Source: Pseudoalteromonas rubra (GTDB lineage: Bacteria > Pseudomonadota > Gammaproteobacteria > Enterobacterales > Alteromonadaceae). Taken from it: 64,000 nt of DNA. The stretch is taken from contig NZ_CP013611.1 in assembly GCF_001482385.1 (NCBI RefSeq), positions 3,231,501 through 3,295,500 on the forward strand, in the 5' to 3' direction. A program made the position numbers and the translations under genes. Positions 45,431 through 53,810 of the stretch are shown piece by piece. The notes under the pieces are model-generated. The model had not been told where the DNA came from, did not search any database, and saw only the letters and a list, made by a program, of their open reading frames with translations. Within the stretch, counting starts at the first letter, position 1. Every line of letters begins with the position of its first letter.

Positions 45431-45462
45431 AAGGTGGCGGGGTGCTAAAAAGCACACCTTTC
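45431..45462 (+). promoter_or_regulatory. Hairpin in the leader of the second small peptide
   Basis: AAAGGT and ACCTTT enclose GTGCT/AGCAC with an AAAA loop and a 6-base bulge on the left arm. It lies between the antiporter stop and the small peptide start and could end one transcript or shape the other. Confidence 0.4.
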
Positions 45463-45486
45463 AATTCAACAATAAGGAAATATACT

Positions 45487-45660
45487 ATGAAATTACAACT
45501 AAACAAAAAATCGATCAAGCAGTTGGGTGGTCAGGCGCGTTCACTGGATGGTGCACAAACACCGCAGGTTGCCGGTGGCGTAAGGTATACTGAGCGCGAT
45601 TCGTGTAACACGGTTGCCGTTATATGCGATACCTATCATTTCAGAAGCTGTCTGTGCTAA
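45487..45660 (+). CDS. Small leader-type peptide, RiPP precursor-like (LNKK leader)
   Basis: 57 residues. The leader MKLQLNKKSIKQLG ends in a double-glycine site (PQVAGG), followed by a core of 26 residues with four cysteines and several Ser/Thr (ERDSCNTVAVICDTYHF, RSCLC). The leader matches the peptide at 30287-30439 (MKLxLNKK..K.L, then QTxQVxAG-like). AAGGA precedes the ATG and a hairpin follows the stop. It lies 82 bases after the antiporter gene on the same strand. No lanthipeptide synthetase is visible nearby. Confidence 0.72.
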   Translation: MKLQLNKKSIKQLGGQARSLDGAQTPQVAGGVRYTERDSCNTVAVICDTYHFRSCLC

Positions 45661-45678
45661 GCAGGTACTGATTGTCCT

Positions 45679-45700
45679 GTGGCTCATCAGTGAGCCACTT
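45679..45700. terminator. Hairpin between the small peptide and the convergent DUF3299 gene
   Basis: GTGGCTCA and TGAGCCAC pair around TCAG and are followed by TTTC. It can serve both convergent genes. Confidence 0.65.
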
Positions 45701-45719
45701 TCAGACAGATAACCTACGT

Positions 45720-46217
45720 TTATAATTCAAACGGCGCGACGCCGACTGCGTCCATCTTATAACCGGTTTGTGCCAGATCGCCTTTCCAGGTTGCGACCTT
45801 CATAGTACCTGTCACGGTAATCGCATCATACAGACTGTCGATGGGCACCCCATTCTTGATTTTGACATGCACAATCTGGTTGGGCGGCGGTGGTGGCACG
45901 TGAATACAGGCCCCGAAGTAAGGCACCAGCAAGAACTCAGTGATCACTTCACTGTCTCCTTCAAGCGGGACTACAAACCCGGGTAAGCTCACTTGCTTAC
46001 CATCTAAACTTTTAACCACCGGGGCATCGAGATCAGGTTGTACCCAGTTTTGCTGATCGCCATCATGACTGGCCGCAGCGTCCTGATTGCTGATTTGGAC
46101 ATGGCCTTTTGGGATCAGATCATCCCAGAAAATTTCTTTAGGCGGTGCTGCCTGCGCCTGCACGCAAAACAGCATCAGCGTTGTGCAAAGCCAGAAAATA
46201 GTGCGTAATGGTGTCAT
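45720..46217 (-). CDS. DUF3299 family exported protein
   Basis: 165 residues with signal peptide FWLCTTLMLFCVQAQA. The core matches DUF3299: FWDDLIPKG, VKSLDGKQVSLPGFVVPLEG, FLLVPYFGACIHVPPPPPNQIVHV. Proteins of this kind often accompany ABC transporter genes for metals. It is the last gene of the ATPase-permease-DUF3299 operon, 10 bases after the permease. A role in zinc handling is inferred from context only. Confidence 0.85.
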   Translation of the reverse strand: MTPLRTIFWLCTTLMLFCVQAQAAPPKEIFWDDLIPKGHVQISNQDAAASHDGDQQNWVQPDLDAPVVKSLDGKQVSLPGFVVPLEGDSEVITEFLLVPYFGACIHVPPPPPNQIVHVKIKNGVPIDSLYDAITVTGTMKVATWKGDLAQTGYKMDAVGVAPFEL

Positions 46218-46227
46218 TCAAAACCTC

Positions 46228-47724
46228 TTATAGCTTGATGCTCATGCCATCGCTGAGCGAATAAAAATAGGCCCGGGTCGCAGGCAATATGCCCATCAAT
46301 GTGCCGGCCGCCATAATAACGCCGATCAACATGAGTTCATAGTGACTGAGCAGTGAAATGCTCAGGCTGATCCCGAACTGACTTTGCAGTGTACCTTGTG
46401 CCAGTGCAATCAGGGCGTAAAACAAGGCAATGCCCAGTATGCAGCCTGCTGCTGTAATCAAGATAGCTTCGCTGCTCATTAGAGTGAAAATGTGTCGTGG
46501 TCGCGCGCCCACAGAGCGCAAAATGGCCAATTCACGGCGGCGCTGATTTAGCGTCGCCAACAAGGTGGTCAGCATGCCCAGCAGGCTGCTCAAAACCACC
46601 ACAGCAGAAAACAGCAGCAGGATCTTTTCTACCAGGCCCAGCATGCGCCACAGCTCACGCAATGTGACGCCGGGCATGATGGCCAGCAGCGGCTCTGCTT
46701 TGTAATTATTGATATTACGGCGGATCTGCAAGGTGTATAGCGGGGAGTCCAGCCCCATTAAAAATGCCGTGATCTGTTTGGGTTCACCAATCAGATCGCC
46801 ATGCAGATCTGCGGGGGCTGGTACCGCAACTGCGATGGTGTCGGGTTTATCGTGCCCATGACCGTGGTCATGGCTGTCATGGTGCTCATGTTCATCTGCG
46901 TGACCGTGGTTATGGCTGTCATGGTGCTCATGCTCATCTGCATGGTTGTGGTTATGACTGTCATGGTGCTCATGTCCATCTGCATGGCCGTGGTCATGGC
47001 TGCTATTGTGGTCATGCTCATCTGCATGAGCATGCGTGTGTCCAGCTGGTTGTTTTGGCTTACCTATCATGCGGGGAGTTGATTTAGGCTGGCTATGCAT
47101 GGCCTCGATGGCCGCCAGTGGCACATGCACGGTTTTATCGACCGGCGTGCCGGTCGGTGCCAGGATCCCAACTATGGTCATCGGGTTGTCATCGTGATGA
47201 TGGAAGCTGGTATTGCCCATACCGTGTGAAATCACAATTTGCTGACCAAGCTGGTAATGCATTTTTTTGGCGACGTCACTGCCTAGCACCACTTCCTGCG
47301 CATTGACAAAAGCGCGGCCTGCGGCGAATGCCAGCGTTTGCTTCTTACCATAGCGAAAGTGTTCAAAGTAAGCGCTGTCGGTGCCCAGTACCGCATGACC
47401 TTTGTGGCTGTCGCCCAGGCTGATGGGAATAGTCCAGCTCACACCTCGCTGAGCCTTGATATCCTGATAGCTGTCCCAGCTTACGCTATTATTGGCATGA
47501 CCAATGCGAAAGACACTGGACAGCAGAAGCTGGATGTCACCACTGCGGGCACCGACGATCAGATCGGTACCTGATACGGTATTGCTAAAGCTGCTTTTCG
47601 CTTCCTGACGCACCCTTTCAATGGTCAGCAGTAGCATCACACTGATGGCAATGGTGAACAGGGTCAGCAGCACACTGGCTTTGCGGTTGAGCATACTTTT
47701 GCTCGCCAGACTGATTAATCTCAT
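46228..47724 (-). CDS. FtsX/MacB-type ABC permease with a histidine-rich metal-binding insert
   Basis: 498 residues. A MacB-like N-terminal membrane helix (VLLTLFTIAISVMLLLTI), a large periplasmic domain, and three C-terminal helices with the FtsX signature RRRELAILRSVGARPRHIF. Residues 229-291 hold 27 histidines, including three tandem 14-residue units HAD(G/E)HEHHDSH(N/D)H(N/G). The insert lies in the periplasmic part and would bind zinc, copper or nickel. Its start overlaps the ATPase gene by 4 bases. In Vibrio cholerae a related zinc operon (zrgABCDE, from memory) has a separate His-rich protein, which here may be replaced by the insert. Confidence 0.88.
   Translation of the reverse strand: MRLISLASKSMLNRKASVLLTLFTIAISVMLLLTIERVRQEAKSSFSNTVSGTDLIVGARSGDIQLLLSSVFRIGHANNSVSWDSYQDIKAQRGVSWTIPISLGDSHKGHAVLGTDSAYFEHFRYGKKQTLAFAAGRAFVNAQEVVLGSDVAKKMHYQLGQQIVISHGMGNTSFHHHDDNPMTIVGILAPTGTPVDKTVHVPLAAIEAMHSQPKSTPRMIGKPKQPAGHTHAHADEHDHNSSHDHGHADGHEHHDSHNHNHADEHEHHDSHNHGHADEHEHHDSHDHGHGHDKPDTIAVAVPAPADLHGDLIGEPKQITAFLMGLDSPLYTLQIRRNINNYKAEPLLAIMPGVTLRELWRMLGLVEKILLLFSAVVVLSSLLGMLTTLLATLNQRRRELAILRSVGARPRHIFTLMSSEAILITAAGCILGIALFYALIALAQGTLQSQFGISLSISLLSHYELMLIGVIMAAGTLMGILPATRAYFYSLSDGMSIKL
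46852..47040 (-). repeat. 42-base tandem repeats coding the His-rich insert
   Basis: Three tandem units of 42 bases (14 residues) lie inside the permease gene, flanked by degenerate copies. They keep frame, so copy number can change without breaking the protein. Confidence 0.85.
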
Positions 47725-48407
47725 TGGCTTGCTCCGTTTAATTCAACCAGGCTCAGGTGTTTGTCGAACAAAGGGGCCAGGCCGTTGTCATGACTGACGA
47801 ACAAAATAGTTGCGCCATATTGGCTGGCCTCTTTAAAAAGTAACTCGATAAAGATATTGCGATTGTCGGCGTCCAGTGCGGAGGTGGGCTCGTCAGCAAT
47901 GATCAACTCAGGCTGACCGATAAAGGCCCGGGCTGCGGCAACACGCTGTTGCTGGCCAATACTCAGTTGAGCCACAGAACGTGACATAATGCTGGCATCC
48001 AGACCAAGTTCCTGTAATAACAGTTCGGCCTGCTGAGCCAGGGTTTTACCCGATGTCTTAATGCGGTCGGTACGACTGCGGGAAAAGTGGCAGCCGAGCA
48101 TGACATTTTCAACCGGACTCAGGTAGGGCAGTAAATTGAAGTTCTGAAAGATTGTGCCGATGTGATCGGCTCTGAATTTGTCTCGGGCGGCATCGCTTAG
48201 CTGTGCCAGATCACTGTTAAGCAAGCGGATGCTGCCGGCTTCTGGCTTGTTAATTCCGCTCAGCAGTCCCAGCAGCGTTGATTTACCACTGCCGCTTGGG
48301 CCATGTAAAAAGACCCGCTCACCGGCGGCGACTTCAAGTTTGGGTATGTTGAGTGTGGCGTCGGCGGCACCGGGCCAGCGAAAAATCAGGTCGTTAATCT
48401 CTAACAT
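47721..48407 (-). CDS. ABC transporter ATP-binding protein (MacB/LolD type)
   Basis: 228 residues. Walker A GPSGSGKSTLLG, Q-loop TIFQNFNLLPYLSP, signature QLSIGQQQRVAAARAF (LSIGQ, a common variant of LSGGQ), Walker B ELIIADEPTSALD and the H-loop FVSHD are all present. It heads the operon with the His-rich permease and DUF3299. It is divergent from purC, about 195 bases away; no Zur-type palindrome was recognised there. Confidence 0.94.
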   Translation of the reverse strand: MLEINDLIFRWPGAADATLNIPKLEVAAGERVFLHGPSGSGKSTLLGLLSGINKPEAGSIRLLNSDLAQLSDAARDKFRADHIGTIFQNFNLLPYLSPVENVMLGCHFSRSRTDRIKTSGKTLAQQAELLLQELGLDASIMSRSVAQLSIGQQQRVAAARAFIGQPELIIADEPTSALDADNRNIFIELLFKEASQYGATILFVSHDNGLAPLFDKHLSLVELNGASQ

Positions 48408-48602
48408 AGTCTCACATCAATGGCGGATCACGCCCGCATCATAAAATACTTGCGCTGCAAGCTAAACCCACCTGCGGCATATCGCCGTTCAGTGCGGTAA
48501 AGCAATTGTGATTTGTTGGCTGCTCGACTATCATACACCGCTCTAACCCCCTCTGTATTTTGCGTCCTTTAGCAAGACGCAGCCGTTCTCTATGGAGATA
48601 CA

Positions 48603-49706
48603 ATGAGTAGCTACAAAGTTCTAGACGTCAATGACGATCTACCCATTCGCACCAAAGGTGCTGTGCACAGTGGTAAAGTACGTTCAGTTTATTGGTTAAC
48701 CGACCAGGACAGTGCCCGTTTGATCGAAGAAAAAGGTTATGATGTGCCTGCCGGGACAGAGCTGGCGATCATGGTGATCTCGGATCGCATCTCGGCCTTT
48801 GACTGCATCTGGCAGAGCGAAAATGGCCTCAATGGTGTACCGGGCAAAGGTATCGCACTGAACAGTGTCGCCGCCCATTGGTTTAAACTATTCGATGAAG
48901 CGGGTCTCGCTGGCAATCACATTGTGGATATACCTCATCCATACGTGTGGATCGTGCGTAAAGCCAGCACTGTGCGCGTCGAAGCCATCGCCCGCCAATA
49001 TATCACCGGCAGCATGTGGCGTGATTATAGCAAAGGTGTGCGCGAGTTCTGTGGGATCAGTTTGCCAGAAGGCCTGACTGCGCATCAAAAGCTTGACGAT
49101 GTGCTGATCACGCCATCAACAAAAGGGATCATTCGTGGCTTGCCAGATGTGCCGGAAGTTGATGATGTGAATATCACACGCCGCAATATCACGGATAACC
49201 TGGATGCGTTTAACTTTAAGTCAGACGCCGATGTGGCCCGTTATGAGCAGCTGCTGAGTGAAGGTTTTGCGTTGATCTCTAAAGAGCTGGCCAAGCTGGA
49301 TCAAATCTTTGTGGACACCAAATTTGAATTTGGTTACGTAGAAGATAAAGATGGCAGCGAACGTTTGATCTACATTGACGAGGTGGGCACGCCGGATTCA
49401 TCGCGGATCTGGGATGGCCCGGCATACCGTGACGGTAAAATTGTTGAAAACTCTAAAGAGGGCTTCCGCCAGTTATTGATCAACAATGTACCGGACAGCG
49501 ACGTTTTGCTGAACAAAGATCGCATGAGCGAGCGCGAACAGCTGGCTGCCAGTTATAAGTTGCCAGAGCAGGTGATGATGTCGGTGTCAGATACGTATGT
49601 GGGTATCGCCAGTAAAATTGTTGGCCAACAGCTTAGTATTCCTCAGAACCCACGTGATGAAGTGATTGCCGTACTGGATAAAGAGTATGGCCTGATCGAC
49701 GCCTGA
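48603..49706 (+). CDS. purC: Phosphoribosylaminoimidazole-succinocarboxamide synthase
   Basis: 367 residues, the longer form found in many gammaproteobacteria. SAICAR synthase motifs: [47 protein letters not shown] and [13 protein letters not shown]. It joins CAIR with aspartate using ATP in purine synthesis. Monocistronic, with its own terminator. Confidence 0.97.
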   Translation: MSSYKVLDVNDDLPIRTKGAVHSGKVRSVYWLTDQDSARLIEEKGYDVPAGTELAIMVISDRISAFDCIWQSENGLNGVPGKGIALNSVAAHWFKLFDEAGLAGNHIVDIPHPYVWIVRKASTVRVEAIARQYITGSMWRDYSKGVREFCGISLPEGLTAHQKLDDVLITPSTKGIIRGLPDVPEVDDVNITRRNITDNLDAFNFKSDADVARYEQLLSEGFALISKELAKLDQIFVDTKFEFGYVEDKDGSERLIYIDEVGTPDSSRIWDGPAYRDGKIVENSKEGFRQLLINNVPDSDVLLNKDRMSEREQLAASYKLPEQVMMSVSDTYVGIASKIVGQQLSIPQNPRDEVIAVLDKEYGLIDA

Positions 49707-49723
49707 GCAGTCTGAAAAACATA

Positions 49724-49752
49724 AAAAAAGCGGCGATGAGCCGCTTTTTTTA
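49724..49752 (+). terminator. Intrinsic terminator after purC
   Basis: AAAAAAAGCGGC and GCCGCTTTTTTT pair around GATGA. Confidence 0.9.
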
Positions 49753-49922
49753 TGGCTGTTTAACCGCTGGAAGCGGGCGTGAATGTGTATTCGTTCTTGC
49801 TTTTCTTTTCAGCGTCACTTTTACTTAAGGTATGCAAGTGGCTCAGGCAAATTTCCATGAACGTCAGCGGGCATAACCCGGTAAGGATCGCACAAGGGCA
49901 CCTGATCGTGATCAGGCGAACG

Positions 49923-50642
49923 ATGGAGTGTGCACGAAAGATAGTTGGCCTGCGTATTTTTGCCTGGCCTGTGTACGCCTGGATACTTGCCAGCTTTGGT
50001 GGTCCTATTTATGGGGCTGATAATGCACTCGACAATGGTGCTGGTAAGGGTGTCGGTAACGGATCCGGTAACGGGTACACTCTTCAATTGCGTGATCAGC
50101 ACGGTGCACCTTTACCTGATGTGGTGGTTGAAGTGGTTGCCCCCTTACGTGCGAGCCAGGTGCAGCAAGTCGCCGTAATGGATCAGGTCAATAAACAATT
50201 CCACCCCAGACTACTGACCATAATGCAGGGTCAGGCGGTGAGCTTTCCCAACAGTGATGATATTCGTCATCATGTCTATTCTTTTTCTGAGACCAAGCGT
50301 TTTGAGCTTAAATTATATGCGGGTACACCTATTCAACCGATACGATTTGAACAACCGGGTGTCGTTGTTCTAGGATGTAATATTCATGATTCGATGGTGG
50401 GCTATATCTATGTTTCTCAATCAAAAGACGCGCTTACCAGCAATCAGTCGGGCACAGTGCAGTTACCTGCTTATGCGCCGCAATTGGCTATCTGGCATGC
50501 ACTACAAACACAGGATATCGACACTCGCAGGATAGTGACGGTGACAGAATTACAACAATCCGGGTCTGTTATTGTAGAAACACAGACACCGGCACCCAGA
50601 AACACATTCTCGGAGATGTTTAAGGATCATCATGGGCACTAG
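49923..50642 (+). CDS. Exported cupredoxin-like protein (methylamine-utilisation type)
   Basis: 239 residues from the ATG at 49923, chosen because a signal sequence follows (GLRIFAWPVYAWILASF); the open frame begins further up at a GTG at 49779. The C-terminal half has the cupredoxin-like pattern MQGQAVSFPNSDDIRHHVYSFS and VLGCNIHDSMVGYIYV, with His, Cys and Met as possible copper ligands. It overlaps the following GGDEF/EAL gene by 11 bases. With that gene and a DUF3034 gene it forms a recurrent trio. Function is unknown. Confidence 0.75.
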   Translation: MECARKIVGLRIFAWPVYAWILASFGGPIYGADNALDNGAGKGVGNGSGNGYTLQLRDQHGAPLPDVVVEVVAPLRASQVQQVAVMDQVNKQFHPRLLTIMQGQAVSFPNSDDIRHHVYSFSETKRFELKLYAGTPIQPIRFEQPGVVVLGCNIHDSMVGYIYVSQSKDALTSNQSGTVQLPAYAPQLAIWHALQTQDIDTRRIVTVTELQQSGSVIVETQTPAPRNTFSEMFKDHHGH

Positions 50643-52947
50643 TTTTAAAAATCGTATTATCGCCTTGTGCGTCGGGTTGGTGCTGCTGACAGCGGTTGCC
50701 AGCTTAGCCAGCTTCTGGTGGTCTACCAGCCAGTTCAATGAGCGCAAGGTGCAGCAGGATATTCAGACGGCGCAAAATGTCTATCAGCAATATCTCAGTG
50801 CCCAAGAACGTTTGCTGGTGACTGCTGCCACGGTACTGACGCAAGACTTTGGCTTTAAACAGGCGGTTGCAACGCGCGATGCGCCGACCATTGAAAGCGT
50901 GCTGTTTAATCACAGTCAGCGTATCGATGCTGATCTGATGTTGCTGCTGGACGTGCGCGGTCAGCTGATCTCTGCCAATCAGGCCGAAATTGAGCTGGCT
51001 GAAGATCTGCGCCCGTTGCTCAGAGAGTTGTTAAATCATACCGAACAGTCTGCTTTTGTCAGCCTGGACAAGCAGTTGTATCAGGCGATTATTTTGCCCG
51101 TGAAGGCACCGCGTACCATTGCTTTCGCGATTGTTGGCTTTGCCGTTGATACGGAAGTGGCAGGTCAGCTGCGTGAACTAACTGGGATGGAAATGAGCTT
51201 TATTGGCCATGGTGAGCAGATCAAGGCCAGTTCGTTGCGTTTGCCCGAATCCCAGGATTTATTCGCCTATCTGCATGAGCAAAAAATTACCCGTTGGCTG
51301 AGCGAGTTTCCGGTTTATATTAATGCGGAGGTTGCTTTGCCCGCGTTAAACTCTTCTCCGGTTAGCCTGGTATTAAGTGCTGATATGACCAAAGACTATC
51401 AGGAGTTCGATCAGCTGGTGTTAACCATTATTTTATCGTCCTGTGTGACTATGTTGTTTGGCTTTGTGGCCAGTGGTTTTTTAGCTCGGAATCTGGCTAC
51501 CCCGTTACAGCAGCTAACTGTGATGGCACGTCGATTTGCCCTGGGTGACTACGAAGCCACCGTACACGAGTCGCGACCGACAAAAGAGATCTGCCAGCTG
51601 GTCGATGCCTTTCATGAAATGGGTGATGACATCCAGGCGCGGGAAAAACAAATTCGCTATCAGGCCAGCCACGATGGTCTGACACGCTTTTATAATCGCG
51701 CAGCCGCCATGGAGAAGCTTACCCGCTTGTTGCAAGATGGTCGCGTTTATTACCTGCTGGTTGTGGACATAAAAGGCCTCAGACACATTAACGATAAGCT
51801 GGGTCCTCGCGTGGGCGATAGCTGTATTCAGGCCGTTGCACAGCGGATTGAACAAATCGGCGCCAGTTTTGAAGGGCTGAATGCCCGACTCGGTGGAGAT
51901 GAGTTTTTAACTGTGCTGGCAGCCAAAGAGGACAGTTCAATGGAAGGCTGTGTCGCTGGGTTTCTGAGTGCGTTGAATCAGCCTTACCAGGTACAGAAAC
52001 TGGAGATCAATCTGCGTTTTAGTGTGGGGGTGGTCCATTACCCGGAGCAGGCAGACGATCCGGAAGATCTGGTACGCCGTGCTTTGATTGCCGCAGACAA
52101 TGCGGCGCAGCAGGGCAGTAATTCGGTGTATTTTTACCAAACCGGTGAAGACGAAGCCTACCTGGAACGCTTGTTGATCATTGATGAGCTCAAAGCAGCG
52201 CTGCAAAGTGACGACGGCCAGCTGTTTATGACCTATCAGCCTAAGCTCAACATGCACAGTCAGCAGGTCGATAAGGTGGAGTCTTTGATCCGCTGGCAGC
52301 GGCGCAATGGTGAGTGGATCTCGCCCGAAGTTTTTATTGATCTGGCGGAGCAGTCAGGCCTGATCGTCGAGCTGACTCAGTGGGTGCTTAAAACGGTGGT
52401 GGCGCAGGTTGCCAACTGGGTCGAGCAGGGGATCACCATGAAAGCGGCCATTAATGTGTCGGCACAGGATATTGCGGATCCCGATTTTGTGCCCCACCTG
52501 GAAGCCATGCTGGATCGCTATCAGATATCGCCTTCCTTGATCACCATAGAGCTGACAGAGCGGGATATGATCGAGAACGAAGAGAAGGGGATTGCCGCGC
52601 TTAAAGTGCTCAAAGAGATTGGCGTACATATTTCTCTGGACGATTACGGTGTCGGACAGACCTCACTGGGTCGCTTAAAAATGCTGCCAATTGATGAACT
52701 CAAGCTGGATAAAGTGTTTATTCTGAAGCTGGCCGAAACGCATCAGGATCAGTGTATTGTGCGTTCCACCATCAGCCTGGGTCATCAACTTGGTTTCTCT
52801 GTGGTTGCTGAAGGGGTAGAAGATAAAGCCTCTTTGGAGCTGCTCAAAGAAATGGGCTGTGATTATGCTCAGGGATATTATCTGAGTAAACCATTGAAGG
52901 CGGAGCTGTTAACACAATGGCTTGGCCAGTATCATGAAGCGGGCTAA
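50632..52947 (+). CDS. Membrane GGDEF-EAL protein for cyclic di-GMP turnover
   Basis: 771 residues. Two membrane helices (about 8-30 and 262-285) flank a periplasmic sensor. A HAMP-like linker (ARNLATPLQQLTVMARRFALGDYEA), a GGDEF domain with intact GGDEF in ARLGGDEFLTVL, and an EAL-type domain follow. The EAL motif reads ESL (VESLIRW), while TERDM, DDYGVGQTSLGRL and KLDK are conserved. Ala to Ser at the second position is a mild change, so either activity is possible. It is coupled to the cupredoxin-like gene and overlaps the truncated DUF3034 gene. Confidence 0.9.
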   Translation: MGTSFKNRIIALCVGLVLLTAVASLASFWWSTSQFNERKVQQDIQTAQNVYQQYLSAQERLLVTAATVLTQDFGFKQAVATRDAPTIESVLFNHSQRIDADLMLLLDVRGQLISANQAEIELAEDLRPLLRELLNHTEQSAFVSLDKQLYQAIILPVKAPRTIAFAIVGFAVDTEVAGQLRELTGMEMSFIGHGEQIKASSLRLPESQDLFAYLHEQKITRWLSEFPVYINAEVALPALNSSPVSLVLSADMTKDYQEFDQLVLTIILSSCVTMLFGFVASGFLARNLATPLQQLTVMARRFALGDYEATVHESRPTKEICQLVDAFHEMGDDIQAREKQIRYQASHDGLTRFYNRAAAMEKLTRLLQDGRVYYLLVVDIKGLRHINDKLGPRVGDSCIQAVAQRIEQIGASFEGLNARLGGDEFLTVLAAKEDSSMEGCVAGFLSALNQPYQVQKLEINLRFSVGVVHYPEQADDPEDLVRRALIAADNAAQQGSNSVYFYQTGEDEAYLERLLIIDELKAALQSDDGQLFMTYQPKLNMHSQQVDKVESLIRWQRRNGEWISPEVFIDLAEQSGLIVELTQWVLKTVVAQVANWVEQGITMKAAINVSAQDIADPDFVPHLEAMLDRYQISPSLITIELTERDMIENEEKGIAALKVLKEIGVHISLDDYGVGQTSLGRLKMLPIDELKLDKVFILKLAETHQDQCIVRSTISLGHQLGFSVVAEGVEDKASLELLKEMGCDYAQGYYLSKPLKAELLTQWLGQYHEAG

Positions 52948-53236
52948 CCCGCGCGTAGTGGTTTTGTCAGGTTGCGCATTAGGAATAACTGCCACTTGTA
53001 TGGCAGACTCCGGTAAGTTACTGGCCACACCCGGTGTTTCTCAGGTCGAAGGCAGCGCAGGTGGGGGCATCGTGCCCTGGGCACAGCTGGCGGGGTATGC
53101 CAGTGACGAGCAATGGAGTCTTGGCGGCTTTTGTAGCCGCGCCAGCGTCGATACTGAAGCAGGCATTGCGCATACCACACAAAACCAGATCCTGGCCAGG
53201 CTGGCACCGCTACGTGGTGAGGTGATAAAGATCTGA
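52934..53236 (+). pseudogene. Truncated DUF3034-like outer-membrane protein gene
   Basis: 100 residues from the ATG at 52934, which overlaps the end of the GGDEF-EAL gene by 14 bases. The start (GKLLATPGVSQVEGSAGGG..PWAQLAGYAS) matches the N-terminus of DUF3034 proteins, which from memory are close to 300 residues long. Here the frame ends after about 100 residues, in unrelated sequence (LRGEVIKI), and an AT-rich tract follows. Probably a 3' truncated remnant; a short functional form cannot be excluded. Confidence 0.65.
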
Positions 53237-53810
53237 GTGTACCTCTCTTTGTGCTTACCAGAATCAGGGGTCTCCGTAAAATTGCTATGCCAAACCCTGT
53301 CTTACTTCGTTGTTACAACACGCACTGTGTAGATAAAAGCTGTTCATCATCCATCTAAGAACTGTATGCCATGAGTGTGTTGTGGATTTTAGCTTTTACA
53401 CTGCATCTTTCTCCATCTTTGTTTCGACGTTTAAACTGATTTTTTAATTTTTTTTTGAAGCAATAAACTAAGCTGAAAATGACGATTTTTGAAATAATAA
53501 AGGATAGCTTGTCTCTGATTTTTATTCTTATGTTTTAATTGTTTTGTTTTTATTATTATTTCAGCTTGTATTGTTTTTTATTTATTTTTATTTTGATTTT
53601 TCTACTATTGTTATTTGTGTTTTTGTTGTTTTATTTTTGTTTTAAAATTGTCTTTACTTTGTAAATTGTAAATTGTAAATTGTAAATTGTAAATTGTAAA
53701 TTGTAAATTTTAAATTGTAAATTGTAAATTGTAAATTGTAAATTGTAAATTGTGATTTGTAGAGTTGGCCTGCACTATTTAGTACGTTAACGAAATAAAA
53801 GGATATTAAT
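53237..53810. other. AT-rich non-coding tract with heptanucleotide repeats
   Basis: No gene was found. The first part (to about 53400) is ordinary intergenic sequence. From about 53430 to 53655 the top strand is strongly T-rich with few A runs, a marked strand bias. Then come 13 copies of a 7-base unit, described separately, and a short AT-rich leader to the ATG at 53811. Confidence 0.7.
53661..53751 (+). repeat. Thirteen tandem GTAAATT heptanucleotides
   Basis: Twelve perfect GTAAATT units and one variant (TTAAATT, 53710-53716) run head to tail, with a decayed copy just after. The array ends 59 bases before the start codon at 53811, so it lies in the 5' region of that gene. A 7-base unit is not a multiple of three, and such arrays change length by slipped-strand pairing. 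Confidence 0.95.

Noticed and set aside
46801..47082. Top-strand frame coding a Met/Val-rich membrane-like protein
   Set aside because: It is the complement of the His-codon repeats in the permease gene; low complexity with no ribosome site.
53661..53751. CRISPR-like array
   Set aside because: Units are 7 bases, head to tail, with no spacers and no cas genes nearby.
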